From: Pseudonocardia sp. EC080619-01 | GTDB taxonomy: Bacteria; Actinomycetota; Actinomycetes; Mycobacteriales; Pseudonocardiaceae | Reading direction: 5' to 3' | DNA: 64,000 nt | Assembly (NCBI RefSeq): GCF_001420995.1 | Contig: NZ_CP012184.1 | Span: forward strand, 418,501-482,500 | Part shown: one piece after another, positions 45,794-54,641 of the stretch | How positions within the stretch are numbered: the first letter of the stretch is position 1 | How the letters are laid out: each line of letters begins with the position of its first letter | Notes under the pieces: generated by a model | What the model was told of the DNA's origin: nothing | Seen by the model: the letters and a program-made list of their open reading frames with translations, nothing else | Databases searched by the model: none | Made by a program: the position numbers and the translations under genes

Positions 45794-47059
45794 CTAGTAC
45801 CCGCGCAGCGGGAAGCCGGCGCTCTTGTCGTCGTTCAGCTTCACGCCCAGCACCTGGTGGAGCTGGATGTTGTTGAGCTCGAACCCGAGCCGGCAGGCGG
45901 CCATGTAGAGCCGCCACACCCGCGCCCGGCCGACACCGACCTCGGCGACGGCGTCGGTCCAGTTGCGCTCCAGGTTGGTGCCCCAGTCCCGCAGCGTCAT
46001 CGCGTAGTGCTCGCGCAGGTTCTCCTCGTGCCGGATCTCGAACCCGGCCTCGTTCATCGCCGTGACCAGCGTGCCGACCGGCTCCAGCTCGCCGTCCGGG
46101 AAGACGTAGCGGTGGATGAACGGGTCGGTGTGGCGGTGGTCGGGCTTGAACGGCTGGGTGATGCAGTGGTTCAGCATCCGGCCGCCGGGGCGCAGCTTGG
46201 CCTGCATCGCCTGGAAGTAGGAGTCCAGGTTCGCCTTGCCGATGTGCTCGGTGAGGCCGATCGAGGACACCGCGTCGTAGATGCCGTCCGGCACGTCGCG
46301 GTAGTCGAGGTGCCGGACCTCGGCGAGGTCACCGAGGCCCTGGCGCTCGATCTCGGCCTGCGCCCACTCCGCCTGTTCCTTCGACAGCGTGACGCCCAGC
46401 GCGCGCACACCGTGCTCCTTCGCGGCGTGCCGGACCATCCCGCCCCAGCCGCAGCCGACGTCGAGCAGGCGCGTCCCCGGCTGCAGGTCCAGCTTCTGCG
46501 CGACCAGCTCGTACTTGGCCGCCTGTGCGGTCTCCAGGGACGCGTCGGCGTCCGGGTAGGCGGCACAGGTGTACGTCATGGACGGACCGAGCACGAACTC
46601 GTAGAACCGGTTCGAGACGTCGTAGTGGTGCGAGATCGACTGCGAGTCCCGCCGCTTCGAGTGCAGCAGCCCCTTCGGACGCGCCTCGAGGTCCGGCGGC
46701 GGCATCCGGTGCTCCCGCCAGTACGGCAGCAGTCGCCGCGCCAGCCACAGCTGGTCCTTGCGCGGGATCGAGTGCAGCGTCACCTCGGCCATCGAGCGCA
46801 GCGCCGTGTAGAGGTCACCCTCGACGTCGATCTCCTCGGTCACGTACGCGCGGGCCAGTCCGAGCGACCCCGGCGCGCTCACCAGCCGTGCCATCGCCCG
46901 GGGCGACCGGACCCTCAGCGTCACCGGCGCGTCGGCCGGACCGGTGTGCGATCCGTCGAACGCCTCCACCCGCAGGTCCCGCGCCGACCCCAGCACCCGG
47001 GACAGGATCCCGGCCACCGGCTCCGTCGTCGCGGCCCGTCGTTCCAGCACTCCCGTCAT
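45794..47059 (-). CDS. bfaB: fatty-acid C10 methyltransferase BfaB (CFA-synthase family)
   Basis: 421 residues. The SAM-binding motif LLDVGCGWGGMVRHAA (199-214) and the cyclopropane-synthase segments SISHHYDVSNRFYEFVLGP, MTYTCAAYP, LDYRDVPDGIYDAVSSIGLTEHIG and HRYVFPDGEL are seen. In combination with the upstream FAD oxidoreductase it matches the BfaA/BfaB (TmsA/TmsB) pair that makes tuberculostearic (10-methylstearic) acid: the methyltransferase adds a methylene to oleoyl phospholipid. A lone CFA synthase is the alternative, but the gene pair argues against it. ATG behind GGGGAGGG. Confidence 0.85.
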   Translation of the reverse strand: MTGVLERRAATTEPVAGILSRVLGSARDLRVEAFDGSHTGPADAPVTLRVRSPRAMARLVSAPGSLGLARAYVTEEIDVEGDLYTALRSMAEVTLHSIPRKDQLWLARRLLPYWREHRMPPPDLEARPKGLLHSKRRDSQSISHHYDVSNRFYEFVLGPSMTYTCAAYPDADASLETAQAAKYELVAQKLDLQPGTRLLDVGCGWGGMVRHAAKEHGVRALGVTLSKEQAEWAQAEIERQGLGDLAEVRHLDYRDVPDGIYDAVSSIGLTEHIGKANLDSYFQAMQAKLRPGGRMLNHCITQPFKPDHRHTDPFIHRYVFPDGELEPVGTLVTAMNEAGFEIRHEENLREHYAMTLRDWGTNLERNWTDAVAEVGVGRARVWRLYMAACRLGFELNNIQLHQVLGVKLNDDKSAGFPLRGY

Positions 47060-47099
47060 CGCCGAACCCTCCCCTTCGTAGCGCCGCCGGCCCCACGTC

Positions 47100-48467
47100 C
47101 TAGCGGCCGGTCACCTTGCGGTACAGGTCGGGCGCACGTCCCTCGGGGTCGTACCGCCGCTTCACCGCGCGGTAGGCGTCCCCGTTGTAGTGCGCCCAGA
47201 ACTCGTCCTCGCCGTAGTGCACGGTCGAGTACAACGACTTGTGCCCGCCCAGGTCCGCGACCGCGGCCTCGAGCAGACGGTTGTGTGCCCACGGGTCGCC
47301 GGGCTTCTCGGGCACCGAGGACCAGAACCCGACGTTGACGTAGAGCCGGCCCGGCTCCATCGGGTACAGCGGCCACGACCGGTCACCGCGCAGCTTCAGC
47401 GGGCACAGCCACACCGGCGAGATCCCGATCTCGCGGTGGAAGAACTCGAGGAACTCGGGGAGCCGCTCGACCGGGATCTCGACGTCCTGGACGACCATCT
47501 CCTCGGCCGTCCCGCCGAGAGCCTCACGGACCCGGTTCGACGCCCCGTGGCGCTGGTCGAGCGCGACCAGCCTGCGGTAGACGTCCGAGCGCCGGTAGCG
47601 GCGCGGCCAGAACCGGCGCACCAGGGGCTGCTGGACGCCGAAGGCACGCGAGCACCAGAACCAGTCCGGGTCCCAGCGCCAGATGTAGTCGTGCGCGGTG
47701 AGGTGGTCGACCGGGCGGCGTTGCAGCGACCGGTAGAAGACCTCCTGCCCGGTGTAGTCGGAGATCCGCGCGCCCGGCATCGGGGCGTCGACGAACTCGC
47801 CCGTCGTGAGGTACTGCTCCCCCGCGCCGAACACGACACCGTCGAGGAAGTCGACACCGCTCGCGGCGAGCTCGCCGATCGCGGCCGTCGCCTGCCCGGC
47901 CGTCGGGTAGCGGTGGTGGGTGAGCTTCACGAACGGACGCACGGGTTGGAGCTCGACGACGAGGCGCACCGCGTAACCGAGCGTGCCGTAGGAGTTGGGG
48001 AACGCCGCGAACAGGTCGGCGTGCTCGCCGTCGGGGGTGACGTGCAGCAGCTCCCCGGCGGGGGTGAGCACGTCCATCTCCCGCACCGACTCGTGCGGCA
48101 GACCGTGCCGGAACGACGTCGACTCCACCCCGAGCCCGGTGACGGCGCCGCCGAGGGTGATCGTCTTGAGCTGGGGGACGACGAGCGGCATCAGCCCGTG
48201 GGCGAGCGTCGCGTCGACGATCGTCTCGTAGGTCGCCATGCCCTGGACCTCGGCGGTGCGGGCGTCCGGGTCGACGGCCAGCACGCCGTCCAGCGCGGAG
48301 GTGTCGAGCCGGCGGGCGCCGCGGCCGGTGTCGCGGTCCCCGAACCGGAACAGGTTCGACGACGGTTTGCCCAGCTGGACCCGCCCCGCGGCGGACCGGA
48401 CGCGGCGCATCTCGTCCACCGCCGCGTCGTGTGCGGCCCGGGATGCGGGTGCTGATGGCGCCACCAT
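47100..48467 (-). CDS. bfaA: FAD-binding oxidoreductase BfaA, 10-methylene reductase
   Basis: 455 residues with the FAD-linked oxidase (DIMINUTO/DHCR24-like) domain: LGKPSSNLFRF, ITLGGAVTGLGVESTSFRHGLPHESV and YGTLGYAVRLVVELQP, then the C-terminal substrate half with WLCPLKLRGDR and KSLYSTVHYGEDEFWAHYNG. In the BfaA/BfaB (TmsA/TmsB) pathway it reduces the 10-methylene group to a 10-methyl branch with NADPH. It ends 40 bp before bfaB. A TATCGT -10 lies 7 nt before the ATG, so the mRNA is probably leaderless. Confidence 0.88.
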   Translation of the reverse strand: MVAPSAPASRAAHDAAVDEMRRVRSAAGRVQLGKPSSNLFRFGDRDTGRGARRLDTSALDGVLAVDPDARTAEVQGMATYETIVDATLAHGLMPLVVPQLKTITLGGAVTGLGVESTSFRHGLPHESVREMDVLTPAGELLHVTPDGEHADLFAAFPNSYGTLGYAVRLVVELQPVRPFVKLTHHRYPTAGQATAAIGELAASGVDFLDGVVFGAGEQYLTTGEFVDAPMPGARISDYTGQEVFYRSLQRRPVDHLTAHDYIWRWDPDWFWCSRAFGVQQPLVRRFWPRRYRRSDVYRRLVALDQRHGASNRVREALGGTAEEMVVQDVEIPVERLPEFLEFFHREIGISPVWLCPLKLRGDRSWPLYPMEPGRLYVNVGFWSSVPEKPGDPWAHNRLLEAAVADLGGHKSLYSTVHYGEDEFWAHYNGDAYRAVKRRYDPEGRAPDLYRKVTGR

Positions 48468-48474
48468 GGTGCAG

Positions 48475-48480
48475 ACGATA
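48475..48480 (-). promoter_or_regulatory. TATCGT -10 element of bfaA
   Basis: Minus-strand TANNNT hexamer separated by 7 nt from the bfaA ATG at 48467, without a ribosome site; predicted leaderless start. Confidence 0.5.
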
Positions 48481-48588
48481 GACCCCGATCGTTTGCGACG
48501 CTCACGATTTTCCCCGGACGTGCGTCACACCGTGAAACGGTCCCGGTCCGGCGCGCGGCACCGGTGGCGGCGTGGTGTCATCGCGCCT

Positions 48589-49293
48589 GTGGCACACAGC
48601 AATGAGAACCCCGCACAGAACGTGACCTTCCCGTCCGCCGCGGGCACCGCGCACGGCTACCTGAAGCTGCCCGAGTCGGGATCCGGGCCGGGCGTCGTCG
48701 TGATCCAGGAGTGGTGGGGGCTGACCGACCACATCGTCGACGTGACCGACCGCCTGGCCGCCGAGGGCTTCGTCGCACTGGCCCCCGACCTCTACGGCGG
48801 CCGCACCACCCACGACTCCGACGAGGCCGGGACGCTGATGGGCGAACTCCCCGTGCAGCAGGCCGCGACCGACCTCGGCGGCGCCGTGCAGTTCCTGCTC
48901 GACCACGACGCCGTCACCTCGGAGACCGTCGGCAGCATCGGCTTCTGCATGGGCGGCGGGTTCGTCCTGGTCCTGGCCGCGCAGCAGCCGCACAAGGTGA
49001 GTGCCGCCGTGCCGTTCTACGGCGTGCTGGGCGAGGACTACCCGAGCTTCGGGCAGCTGACGGCCGCGGTGCAGGGCCACTTCGGCCGCGACGACCAGAT
49101 GGCCGACCCCGCCTCGGTCGAGAAGCTCGCCGAGCGGATCGAGCGGGAGTCCGGCCGGAAGCCCGAGTTCCACCAGTACCCGGCCGGCCACGCCTTCTTC
49201 AACGACGAGAACCTCATGGGCACCTACGACCGTGAGCAGGCCGGGATCGCCTGGGGCCGTGCCGTGCAGTTCCTGCGCGAGCAGGTGAGGTAG
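48589..49293 (+). CDS. dienelactone hydrolase family protein
   Basis: 234 residues, alpha/beta hydrolase of the DLH type: GVVVIQEWWGLTDHIVDVTD, nucleophile Cys120 in IGFCMGGGF, acid in HFGRDDQMADP and His in PAGHAFFND. DLH hydrolyses dienelactone in chlorocatechol breakdown, but most homologues have other or unknown lactone/ester substrates. Divergent from bfaA, converging on the aldo/keto reductase with a 9-bp gap. The GTG start is chosen for homology; no clear ribosome site. Confidence 0.88.
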   Translation: MAHSNENPAQNVTFPSAAGTAHGYLKLPESGSGPGVVVIQEWWGLTDHIVDVTDRLAAEGFVALAPDLYGGRTTHDSDEAGTLMGELPVQQAATDLGGAVQFLLDHDAVTSETVGSIGFCMGGGFVLVLAAQQPHKVSAAVPFYGVLGEDYPSFGQLTAAVQGHFGRDDQMADPASVEKLAERIERESGRKPEFHQYPAGHAFFNDENLMGTYDREQAGIAWGRAVQFLREQVR

Positions 49294-49302
49294 ACCGGCG
49301 GC

Positions 49303-50286
49303 TCAGCGGCCCCGGCCGGCGAGGTCCCGGGCCAGCGCCGGGTAGGCGCGGGGCCCGACGGTCCGGTGCACCCGCTCGGCCGCGGCGGTGAGCCCGGCGT
49401 GCTCGCCCGCCGTGAGCGCGAGCTCCGCGGCGGCCGCGTTCGACTCCAGCTGCGCGACGCTCGACGCCCCCGGGATCGCGACCGTGTTCGGGTGGTGCAC
49501 CACCCACGCCAGCGCGACCTGGGCGGGCGTCGCGCCGTGCGCCGACGCGACGTCGCGCAGGGCGTCGAGCAGCGGGCGCAGCGCCGCGAGGTTGTCCGGC
49601 AGCCACGCGGTGTTGCGGCGGATCGTGTTCGACGGCCGGTGCGTCCCGTCGTAGCGGCCGGTGAGCAGGCCCTGCGCCAGCGGGCTGTAGGCCATGACGA
49701 TCCGGCCGTGCGACGCCGCGTGCGGCACCCGGTCGGCCGCGGGTCCCCGGCGCAGCAGGCTGAACTCCACCTGGTCGGACAGCACCGGGGCGCCGAGCGC
49801 GGCCTCCGCGGACCGCCAGCGGTCCAGCGAGTACGCCGAGACCCCGGCCTCGCGCACCAGGCCGATCCGCTGCAGCGCGGCCATCCCGCGCATCGCGGAG
49901 ACGTCGCCGAGCACCGGGTGCGGCTTGTGGATCTGGTAGAGGTCCAGGGTGGACACCCCGAGCCGCGCCGCCGACGCCACCGCACGCTGCTGCAGGACCG
50001 GCCCCAGCGGCAGGACCGGCAGGAACTTCGTGGCGACGACGACGCCGTCGGTCCCGCCGGAGGCCCGCAGCGCGTCACCGAGGATCCGCTCGCTCCGCCC
50101 GAGGCCGTACATCTCGGCGGTGTCGAACACCGTGATGCCGAGCTCGCGGGCGCGGGCGACGATCCGCCCGGCCTCCCGGACGAGGTCCGCGCCGTAGCCC
50201 CACTCGGTGGAGCCGAACTGCCAGGTGCCGAGGCCGATCACCGACCACGGCGTACCGGTGGTCCCGGGGACGTCGAGATACCGCAC
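49303..50286 (-). CDS. aldo/keto reductase
   Basis: 327 residues, TIM-barrel AKR: VIGLGTWQFGS, catalytic Asp and Tyr in FDTAEMYGLGRSERILGDAL, Lys in VVATKFLP, His in LYQIHKPHP, and the NADPH-binding IPGASSVAQLESNAAA. It reduces aldehydes or ketones with NADPH. The subgroup resembles the YghZ/IolS-like general stress reductases. The GTG start has no strong ribosome site. Confidence 0.92.
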   Translation of the reverse strand: MRYLDVPGTTGTPWSVIGLGTWQFGSTEWGYGADLVREAGRIVARARELGITVFDTAEMYGLGRSERILGDALRASGGTDGVVVATKFLPVLPLGPVLQQRAVASAARLGVSTLDLYQIHKPHPVLGDVSAMRGMAALQRIGLVREAGVSAYSLDRWRSAEAALGAPVLSDQVEFSLLRRGPAADRVPHAASHGRIVMAYSPLAQGLLTGRYDGTHRPSNTIRRNTAWLPDNLAALRPLLDALRDVASAHGATPAQVALAWVVHHPNTVAIPGASSVAQLESNAAAAELALTAGEHAGLTAAAERVHRTVGPRAYPALARDLAGRGR

Positions 50287-50338
50287 CAGCGCGATTGTTC
50301 CCGACGTCCCCGGGCCACCGCCCGTGCGGACCCCTCGA

Positions 50339-51886
50339 CTACCGCACGGGAGCCCCCGGGCCGAGCGGGATCCCCAGCGCCCACCAGGTGAAGAACAGCA
50401 GGGTCCAGACCGCCGTCATCGCGACGGCCAGCGGCAGCGTGTACGACGCGAGCGTCCCGATCCCCGCGCTGCGCCGGTAGCGCTGCAGGAACCCCAGTGC
50501 CATCACGAAGTACGGGCTCATCGGGGTGATCGCCGTCGAGCCGGAGTCGGCGATGCGGAACAGCGCCTGCGTCGTCTCCGGTGGGACGTGCACCAGCATG
50601 AGCATCGGCACGATCACCGGCGCCGCGATCGACCACATCGCCGAGCCGCTGGTGACCATCACGTTCACCACGGTGAGCACGGCCAGCACCATGAGGAACA
50701 CGACCGGGATCGGGATCCCGGTGGTCCGCAGGGCGTCCGCGGCGACGACGGCGAGCACGTCCCCCACGTGCGACCAGTCGAAGTACGCGAGGAACTGGGC
50801 GATCGCGAAGAACAGCGCCAGCACCGGTGCCATCTGCCGGATGCCGTCGGCCATCAGCTTCGGGACGTCGCCCGCGGAGGTGATCGTCCCGGCGCGGCGG
50901 CCGTAGACGATGCCGAGCAGGCCGAACAGCAGCGCGATCACCGCGCCGATGCCCTCGATCAGCGGGGACTCGACGATCCCCCCGTCCGCACCACGCAGCG
51001 GCGACGACGACGGCAGCACCGCCGCCGTCAGCAGGACCAGCGCACCCAGCAGCACCCAGCCGGTGCGGTGCAGCGCCGCGCGCTCGGCGGGCTCCAGGGA
51101 GAGCCGGCCGAGGTCGTCGTCCGGGGCGTCCGGGTCGACGCCGAGGTCGGGCCGCCTGCTCAGCACCAGCCGGGTCATCAGGGTGATCACCACCGCCAGC
51201 ACGAGCGACGACGCGATGTTGAAGAACCAGTTGCTCACCGGCGAGACCGTCACCGCTGGATCGACGATCCGCGCCGCCGCGGTGGTGATCCCGGCGAAGA
51301 TCGCGTCGTTGGGGGTCGGGACCGGGCTGGCGTCGTAGCCCGACGCGATCGCGGTGTAGGCGACGACGATGCCGAGGATCGGCGAGCGCCCGACCGCCCG
51401 GAACGCGAGCCCGCCGAGCGGGACCAGGATGACGTAGGCCGCGGCCGACGCGACGTGCGCGACGGTCCCGGCGAAGGCGACCGCGAACACCACGAGCGAC
51501 GCCGGCACCCGCGCCACGCCGACCCGCATCGCCGCGGCCAGCAGCCCGCTGCGCTCCGCGACCGCGACGCCCATGATCACGGTGACGATCGTGGCCATCG
51601 GCGGGAACTCGGCGAAGTTGTCGATCATCGACGAGACGGCCATGGCGACGCCGTCACCGGAGAGCAGGTTGCGCACGGCCACCGGCTCGCCGTCGGGCGC
51701 GATCACCGACACCCCGGCGGCGGCGAGCCCGGCACTGATCACGGCGAGGATCGCGGACAGCACCCAGAACAGCCAGAACGGGTGCGGGAGCGCGTTGCCG
51801 ACCCGCTCGACGACGGCCATCGCCCGCACGATGCGGGGCAGTTCCGCCGACCCGGTGTCGCGGGCCTCCTCCAGCGGGGCGCTCAC
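50339..51886 (-). CDS. AbgT family transporter
   Basis: 515 residues, about 11 membrane segments and the AbgT pattern: RVGNALPHPFWLFWVLSAIL, FAGTVAHVASAAAYVILVPL, ASPVPTPNDAIFAG and SGSAMWSIAAPVIVPMLM. The family imports p-aminobenzoyl-glutamate in E. coli; other members export sulfonamides. The GTG overlaps the upstream esterase stop (GTGA), so the two are translated together. With a creatininase-type amidohydrolase upstream it may take up an amide or ester compound (inference). Confidence 0.9.
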   Translation of the reverse strand: MSAPLEEARDTGSAELPRIVRAMAVVERVGNALPHPFWLFWVLSAILAVISAGLAAAGVSVIAPDGEPVAVRNLLSGDGVAMAVSSMIDNFAEFPPMATIVTVIMGVAVAERSGLLAAAMRVGVARVPASLVVFAVAFAGTVAHVASAAAYVILVPLGGLAFRAVGRSPILGIVVAYTAIASGYDASPVPTPNDAIFAGITTAAARIVDPAVTVSPVSNWFFNIASSLVLAVVITLMTRLVLSRRPDLGVDPDAPDDDLGRLSLEPAERAALHRTGWVLLGALVLLTAAVLPSSSPLRGADGGIVESPLIEGIGAVIALLFGLLGIVYGRRAGTITSAGDVPKLMADGIRQMAPVLALFFAIAQFLAYFDWSHVGDVLAVVAADALRTTGIPIPVVFLMVLAVLTVVNVMVTSGSAMWSIAAPVIVPMLMLVHVPPETTQALFRIADSGSTAITPMSPYFVMALGFLQRYRRSAGIGTLASYTLPLAVAMTAVWTLLFFTWWALGIPLGPGAPVR

Positions 51887-52854
51887 GACCGGCCCAGCCC
51901 GAAGAACGCGCCGATCAGGTCCGTCGCACGGACCGTCTGCGTGGTCGTCCCACCGCCGGAGTACGCGGTCGCGCCCGGCCAGGTGTGCCCGCCGCCGTCG
52001 ACGGCGACGTGCCCGACCCGGGCTCCCCCGTCACAGCCGTCGAAGCGCTGCACCGTCACGTCCGGTTCGATCCGCCGGGTCGCGGGGACGGGGTCGCAGC
52101 CGTCGCGGCGGGCCCACCCGGCGACCGTGTCCGGGATCGCGGGCAGGCCGCGGCCGACGTCGCCGGTGTAGGGGATCGTCGCGTCACCGGTGCCGTGCAC
52201 GAACAGTGCCGGGACCGGGCGGCCGGGGTCGCACGGCGGCTCACCCGCCCGGTAGTACGCGCCCGCCACCGGGGCGATCGCCGCGATCCGGTCCGGCAGC
52301 CGGCAGGCGAGGATCTCGGTGAAGCCGCCCCCGTTGGACTTGCCGGTCGCGAAGGTCCGGTCGTCGTCGAGGCACAGGTCGGCGCCGAGGTCGTCGATCA
52401 GGTCGCCGGTGAAGGCGACGTCGTCCACCCCGGGCGCGGAGTACGGCGCGCCCTGCCAGGACCGCTTGCCCTCCCCGCCCGGGACGCCGTCGGAGTAGGC
52501 GACGACAGCCGGGAGCCCGGACAGCCCGGAGAAGCCCTCCGTCTCGGCGCCGCTGTTGCCGCGGCCGTGGAAGACCAGGACGAGTGGCCAGGCGCGGTCC
52601 GGCGAGTAGTCCTCGGGCAGGTGGACGCGGACGGAGCGGTCGAGACCGCCGCTCGCCGTCGTGCGGACGGCCGTGGTGCCGGGCTGCTGCGGGGCGGGCC
52701 TGCCGCAGCCCGTGCCGCCCGGCGTGGCCGGGTCGTCCGCCGCGCCGGCCGGGGCGGCGCCAGCGGTCCCGGCGCCGATCGTCAGGCAGGTCGCGACCGC
52801 GGCCAGGGTGGCCACCGCGCCGCACAGGCGTCGTGGTCGGGTCGTTCCGGACAT
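51883..52854 (-). CDS. secreted feruloyl/PHB-type esterase (LpqC/LpqP-like)
   Basis: 323 residues, ATG behind AAGGGGA. A Sec signal peptide (AAVATCLTIGAGTAGA, cut near AGAAPAGAA) precedes a CE1 esterase-depolymerase domain: WPLVLVFHGRGNSGAETEGF, nucleophile Ser in FATGKSNGGGFTEILAC, HGTGDATIPY with the acid and GGGHTWPGA with the His. Paired cysteines suggest disulfides outside the cell. It may release aromatic acids from plant polymers or degrade polyesters. Overlaps the AbgT gene by GTGA, so product uptake by that carrier is plausible. Confidence 0.85.
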   Translation of the reverse strand: MSGTTRPRRLCGAVATLAAVATCLTIGAGTAGAAPAGAADDPATPGGTGCGRPAPQQPGTTAVRTTASGGLDRSVRVHLPEDYSPDRAWPLVLVFHGRGNSGAETEGFSGLSGLPAVVAYSDGVPGGEGKRSWQGAPYSAPGVDDVAFTGDLIDDLGADLCLDDDRTFATGKSNGGGFTEILACRLPDRIAAIAPVAGAYYRAGEPPCDPGRPVPALFVHGTGDATIPYTGDVGRGLPAIPDTVAGWARRDGCDPVPATRRIEPDVTVQRFDGCDGGARVGHVAVDGGGHTWPGATAYSGGGTTTQTVRATDLIGAFFGLGRS

Positions 52855-53006
52855 GCTGGTCCCCTTCGGACGGCGTCGTCGACGGCCGGTGGTCGTCCCC
52901 GCCCGGTCGCGCCGGGGCAGGGCGGCTCGGCGGGACGCCGGACGACGCCCCGCGGTGCGGGAGTGCTGTGTCGGAGTGCTGGTGGCTCCTGGTCGGAGGG
53001 TGGGCG

Positions 53007-53771
53007 TCAGGCCTTCAGCCAGGCCGTGACGAAGTCGGTGATCCGGTCGACGATCGCGGTGACGATCGCCTCGCCGTGCTCCGGATCGGCCCGGCGGGGG
53101 TCGCCGAGGACCCCGCTGCCGGACAGGCGGTCGTAGCCCACGGTGAGCTTCGGACCGCCGCGCCACCGGGCCAGCCCGCCCAGCGCGTCCAGCTCGGAGA
53201 GCCGGGTCGTCCCGGCGACCAGACGGTCGGTGTGCACCAGGTGCGGTGCCACCGCCAGCATCTGCGCCGTCTCGGCCTGCCCGCTGTGCCCGGAGACCTC
53301 CGGCGGGCCGGACGCCGCGACCACGTCCGCGGCGAGCGGGGTGAGGGGGCTCCACGCGAACTGCAGGTCGGGCCGGGTGACGAGCAGGTCCTGCGCGACC
53401 GTCCCGAGCGTCGCGTCGTTCCCGCCGTGCCCGGTGACGACGAGGATCCTGCGCCAGCCGTGCCGGTAGAGGCCGTCGACGTAGTCGCCCAGCACCGCGG
53501 CGAACGTGGCGGTGGACAGGCTGACCGTCCCGGCGAACGCGAGATGGTGCGGTGAGACGCCCACCGGCAGCGACGGCCCGATCACCGCGCGCCCGCCGAG
53601 CCGCTGCGCGACCCGGTCGGAGACGGCCTCGGCCCGGACCAGGTCCGTCGCGAGCGGCAGGCCGGGGCCGTGCTGCTCGAACGCCCCCGCCGGGACGAGC
53701 ACGACCGGACTGTCGACGACCGCGGCCGCCGCCTCGGTGGTCGTCATCTCCGCGAGCCGGTGGGTGCTCAT
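53007..53771 (-). CDS. creatininase family amidohydrolase
   Basis: 254 residues with metal ligands Glu32, His34 and Asp43 (AFEQHGPGLPLATD), His115 (VTGHGGNDATLG), and His162/Glu167 (SGHSGQAETAQM). The family includes creatinine amidohydrolase, formamide-forming ArfB and mycofactocin MftE; no mycofactocin genes are here. It overlaps the regulator gene by ATGA. It probably opens or cleaves an amide whose identity is unknown. Confidence 0.88.
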   Translation of the reverse strand: MSTHRLAEMTTTEAAAAVVDSPVVLVPAGAFEQHGPGLPLATDLVRAEAVSDRVAQRLGGRAVIGPSLPVGVSPHHLAFAGTVSLSTATFAAVLGDYVDGLYRHGWRRILVVTGHGGNDATLGTVAQDLLVTRPDLQFAWSPLTPLAADVVAASGPPEVSGHSGQAETAQMLAVAPHLVHTDRLVAGTTRLSELDALGGLARWRGGPKLTVGYDRLSGSGVLGDPRRADPEHGEAIVTAIVDRITDFVTAWLKA

Positions 53772-54430
53772 GCGCGCACCGCCGCGGCGATCGACTCGAG
53801 GTGCTGCCGGGTGAGGCGCTCGGCCCGGGCGGGATCGCCGTCCCGGACCGCCTCCAGCAGCTCGACGTGCTCGGCGTGGTCGCGCTCGCGGTCGTCGTAG
53901 CGGTGCCGGATCTCGATCTGGTCCCGCGCCCGGACGTGCAGCAACGCCTCGACCGTCTCCCGCAGCAGCGCGTTGCCGCTGGTGGCGGCGAGCGCGACGT
54001 GGAAGTGCACCGCCGGGCGGAGGTCGCCCCGCGGCGGGTGCAGCGCGTTGGTGACGCTGTCGGTCAGCAACCGCAGGCCGTCGGCGTCGCGGGTCCGGGC
54101 GGCGGCCGCGGCGATCGGCGGTTCGACGACCAGCCGGGCCTCCACCAGTTCGAGCACGGTGCCCGGGGTGCTGAGCGGCCGGTGCGGGTTGGCGAGGAGC
54201 CGCCGGTCCACGCCGTCGCCGACGTAGGTGCCCGAGCCGTGCCGGAACTCCACCGCGCCGGTGGCCTCCAGCCTGCGCAGCGCCTCGCGGACGGTCGGGG
54301 TGGTGACCTCGAACCGCTTCGCGAGGTCCCGGGACGACGCCAGCTGGTCCCCCGGCGCCAGACCCTCACCCCGGATGATCTGCAGGATGTCGTCGGCCAG
54401 GCGCTCGGACAGCGTCTCCCCCGTGCTCAT
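53768..54430 (-). CDS. FadR-subfamily GntR regulator (FCD domain)
   Basis: 220 residues. The winged helix (SERLADDILQIIRGEGLAPG, SSRDLAKRFEVTTPTVREAL, RHGSGTYVGD) is followed by an all-helical FCD ligand domain with the metal-type residues around ARLVVEP, HFHVALAATSGN and HAEHVELLEAV. It heads a unit with the creatininase gene and probably represses it until the substrate appears. An AAGTGA-N5-TCACTT operator abuts the start codon; there is no ribosome site, pointing to a leaderless message. Confidence 0.9.
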   Translation of the reverse strand: MSTGETLSERLADDILQIIRGEGLAPGDQLASSRDLAKRFEVTTPTVREALRRLEATGAVEFRHGSGTYVGDGVDRRLLANPHRPLSTPGTVLELVEARLVVEPPIAAAAARTRDADGLRLLTDSVTNALHPPRGDLRPAVHFHVALAATSGNALLRETVEALLHVRARDQIEIRHRYDDRERDHAEHVELLEAVRDGDPARAERLTRQHLESIAAAVRA

Positions 54431-54431
54431 A

Positions 54432-54466
54432 AAGTGACTAAATCACTTAGTGAGCTAGTCGGTCAA
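54432..54466 (-). promoter_or_regulatory. operator and promoter of the FCD regulator unit
   Basis: AAGTGA-CTAAA-TCACTT (54432-54448) and the overlapping TCACT-T-AGTGA (54443-54453) are AT-rich palindromes in a GC-rich background, typical of GntR sites. On the minus strand TTGACC (54461-54466) and TTTAGT, 18 bp later and 6 nt before the ATG, could be the -35 and -10. Repressor binding would cover the promoter. Confidence 0.6.
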
Positions 54467-54520
54467 GCGCAAACGGGAGCATCGACCGCAGCCGCTCGCT
54501 CATGCCCTGCACGCTCTGCG

Positions 54521-54568
54521 GCCGACCGGCCGACCGGCCGACCGGCCGACCGGCGGGCCGGCGGGCCG
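54521..54568. repeat. tandem 8-bp repeat GCCGACCG
   Basis: Four exact units of GCCGACCG (54521-54552) followed by two diverged units GCGGGCCG (54553-54568). The 8-bp unit is not a multiple of three, consistent with non-coding sequence. Confidence 0.8.
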
Positions 54569-54641
54569 GACTCGCGACCCGACTCCCCGCCGCACCTCGC
54601 CGCCGCACCCCACGACCGCCCGGCGCACCCGGTCACGGTGC

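Noticed and set aside
53007..53771. Mycofactocin MftE peptidase
   Set aside because: No mftA-mftD genes nearby; the context is a catabolic unit with an FCD regulator.
54521..54568. Replication iterons or a CRISPR array
   Set aside because: Units are 8 bp, contiguous, without spacers, DnaA boxes or rep/cas genes.
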